Program-made: the position numbers and the translations under genes
The notes under the pieces: model-generated
Told to the model about the DNA's origin: nothing
The model's input: the letters and a program-made list of their open reading frames with translations, nothing else
The model's database searches: none
NCBI GenBank assembly: GCA_964506245.1
Contig: CAZDKK010000131.1
Span: 1 to 8,164 of the forward strand
DNA length: 8,164 nucleotides
Direction: 5' to 3'
DNA from: CAZDKK01 sp964506245
GTDB lineage: Bacteria > Eisenbacteria > RBG-16-71-46 > CAIMUX01 > WJJG01
Shown here: positions 6,131 to 8,164 of the stretch, one piece after another
How positions within the stretch are numbered: position 1 is the stretch's first letter
Layout of the letters: each line of letters opens with the position of its first letter

Positions 6131-6159
6131 TTGCGATCCCCGGGCTCCGGCCGTAGGCT
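6131..6159 (+). promoter_or_regulatory. Sigma70-type promoter of the P5C dehydrogenase unit
   Basis: TTGCGA (6131-6136) and TAGGCT (6154-6159) with a 17-base spacer. The start would be near 6166, giving a ~52-base leader. It closely resembles the minus-strand promoter at 5038-5066. Confidence 0.5.
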
Positions 6160-6205
6160 CGGTGCGCCGGGCGCGGAAGCGATCCCGGCGCCGCGCCACT
6201 GGGAG

Positions 6206-6212
6206 AGGAGGT
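6206..6212 (+). promoter_or_regulatory. Ribosome binding site of P5C dehydrogenase
   Basis: AGGAGGT, 5 bases before the GTG at 6218. It is strong enough to settle the non-ATG start. Confidence 0.8.
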
Positions 6213-6217
6213 AAGCC

Positions 6218-7849
<1,632 letters not shown>

Positions 7850-7864
7850 GCGAGGCCGCGGAAT

Positions 7865-7869
7865 GGGAG
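7865..7869 (+). promoter_or_regulatory. Ribosome binding site of the glycyl-radical activase
   Basis: GGGAG, 6 bases before the ATG at 7876. An in-frame GTG at 7846 that overlaps the dehydrogenase stop as GTGA is a possible alternative start, but it has only a poorly placed ribosome site. Confidence 0.6.
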
Positions 7870-7875
7870 TGCCGA

Positions 7876-8164
7876 ATGGACGGCGGTGAGCCGCAGGGCC
7901 TCATCTTCGACGTGCAGCGCTACGCGATCCACGATGGCCCGGGCATCCGCACCACCGTCTATCTCAAAGGCTGTCCGCTCGCCTGCCCCTGGTGCCACAA
8001 CCCCGAGAGCCAGTCGCCGGAGCCGGAGCTCTACATCGACCCCGAGCGGTGCATCGCCTGCGGGGCGTGTCTGAGTGCCTGCCCGCAGGTCGAGATCGAT
8101 CCCGGCGGTTCGCGCCGCCCTGGACGATTTCGTGGCGCATCGCCTCCCGCACTTTGGCCGCTAT
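7876..8164 (+). CDS. Glycyl-radical enzyme activating protein (radical SAM), N-terminal part
   Basis: This gene encodes the N-terminus of a PflA-type activase, which uses SAM and a [4Fe-4S] cluster to install the glycyl radical on a partner enzyme. The signature is unmistakable: GLIFDVQRYAIHDGPGIRTT (8-27), then LKGCPLACPWCHNPES (30-45) with cluster cysteines 33, 37 and 40 in the canonical CX3CX2C spacing. A ferredoxin-like motif CIACGACLSACP (59-70) follows, the insert that marks activases other than classical PflA. The frame stays open to the window edge (96 codons). After about residue 72 (near 8090-8105), however, the sequence (SRRPGRFRGASPPALWPL) no longer resembles an activase, which should continue with a second ferredoxin motif. 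This may be an edge chimera or frameshift. The partner glycyl radical enzyme is not in the window. Context with P5C dehydrogenase suggests a hydroxyproline dehydratase system, which is inference. Confidence 0.85.
   Translation, partial: MDGGEPQGLIFDVQRYAIHDGPGIRTTVYLKGCPLACPWCHNPESQSPEPELYIDPERCIACGACLSACPQVEIDPGGSRRPGRFRGASPPALWPL
8102..8164 (+). other. Out-of-frame photolyase-related coding fragment at the right edge
   Basis: In the frame starting at 8102, shifted relative to the activase, the sequence reads ...RAALDDFVAHRLPHFGRY up to the last base. From memory this resembles the block before 'EDAM / QDAM' in photolyase-related, FeS-type (PhrB-like) proteins. The upstream part of that frame has a stop at 8072-8074, so no intact gene precedes it. 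A chimeric join near 8090-8115 is the simplest reading; chance resemblance over about 16 residues cannot be excluded. Confidence 0.35.

Overview
This 8.2 kb window is very GC-rich and densely coding. It appears to be bacterial chromosome from an uncultivated, deep-branching lineage. Two secreted proteins end in a FlgD-like / type IX-style immunoglobulin-like tail, and one of them has an N-terminal region of a kind I associate with Candidatus Eisenbacteria and related FCB-type or delta-like genomes. That placement is an inference from protein style, not a measured one. I see no rRNA, tRNA, CRISPR array, insertion sequence or phage gene.

Layout. (1) Positions 1-2876, minus strand: a probable three-gene run read leftwards. 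It holds a DUF72/YecE-like protein, then a secreted subtilisin-like protease with a C-terminal FlgD-like domain, then the first 54 codons of an exported protein that resembles the N-terminus of HEAT-repeat peptidyl-prolyl isomerases and runs off the left edge. (2) A 101-bp divergent gap carries a 16-bp palindrome and a weak promoter. It leads into a plus-strand caffeoyl-CoA-type O-methyltransferase (2978-3646). (3) That gene converges on a minus-strand secreted protein of unknown function (3745-4971), with a GC hairpin between them. The secreted gene has a clear promoter at 5038-5066, a perfect Shine-Dalgarno sequence and a 9-bp direct repeat just upstream of its -35 box. (4) A minus-strand radical SAM protein (5143-6021) is divergent from (5) a plus-strand unit. 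That unit starts with L-glutamate gamma-semialdehyde (P5C) dehydrogenase (6218-7849), followed 26 bp later by the start of a glycyl-radical-enzyme activase (7876 onward). The divergent gap holds a 30-bp GC-only imperfect palindrome between the two predicted promoters.

How the genes may work together. The most suggestive pairing is P5C dehydrogenase with a glycyl-radical-enzyme activase in one apparent operon. The known glycyl radical enzyme HypD dehydrates trans-4-hydroxy-L-proline to P5C, and P5C dehydrogenase would oxidise that to glutamate. The glycyl radical enzyme itself is not in the window, so this is a hypothesis. The activase is intact through its two iron-sulfur motifs. The last ~60 bases instead read, in a different frame, like a piece of a photolyase-related protein, so the right edge may be a chimeric or misassembled junction. 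The remaining genes look like ordinary, loosely connected chromosomal genes.
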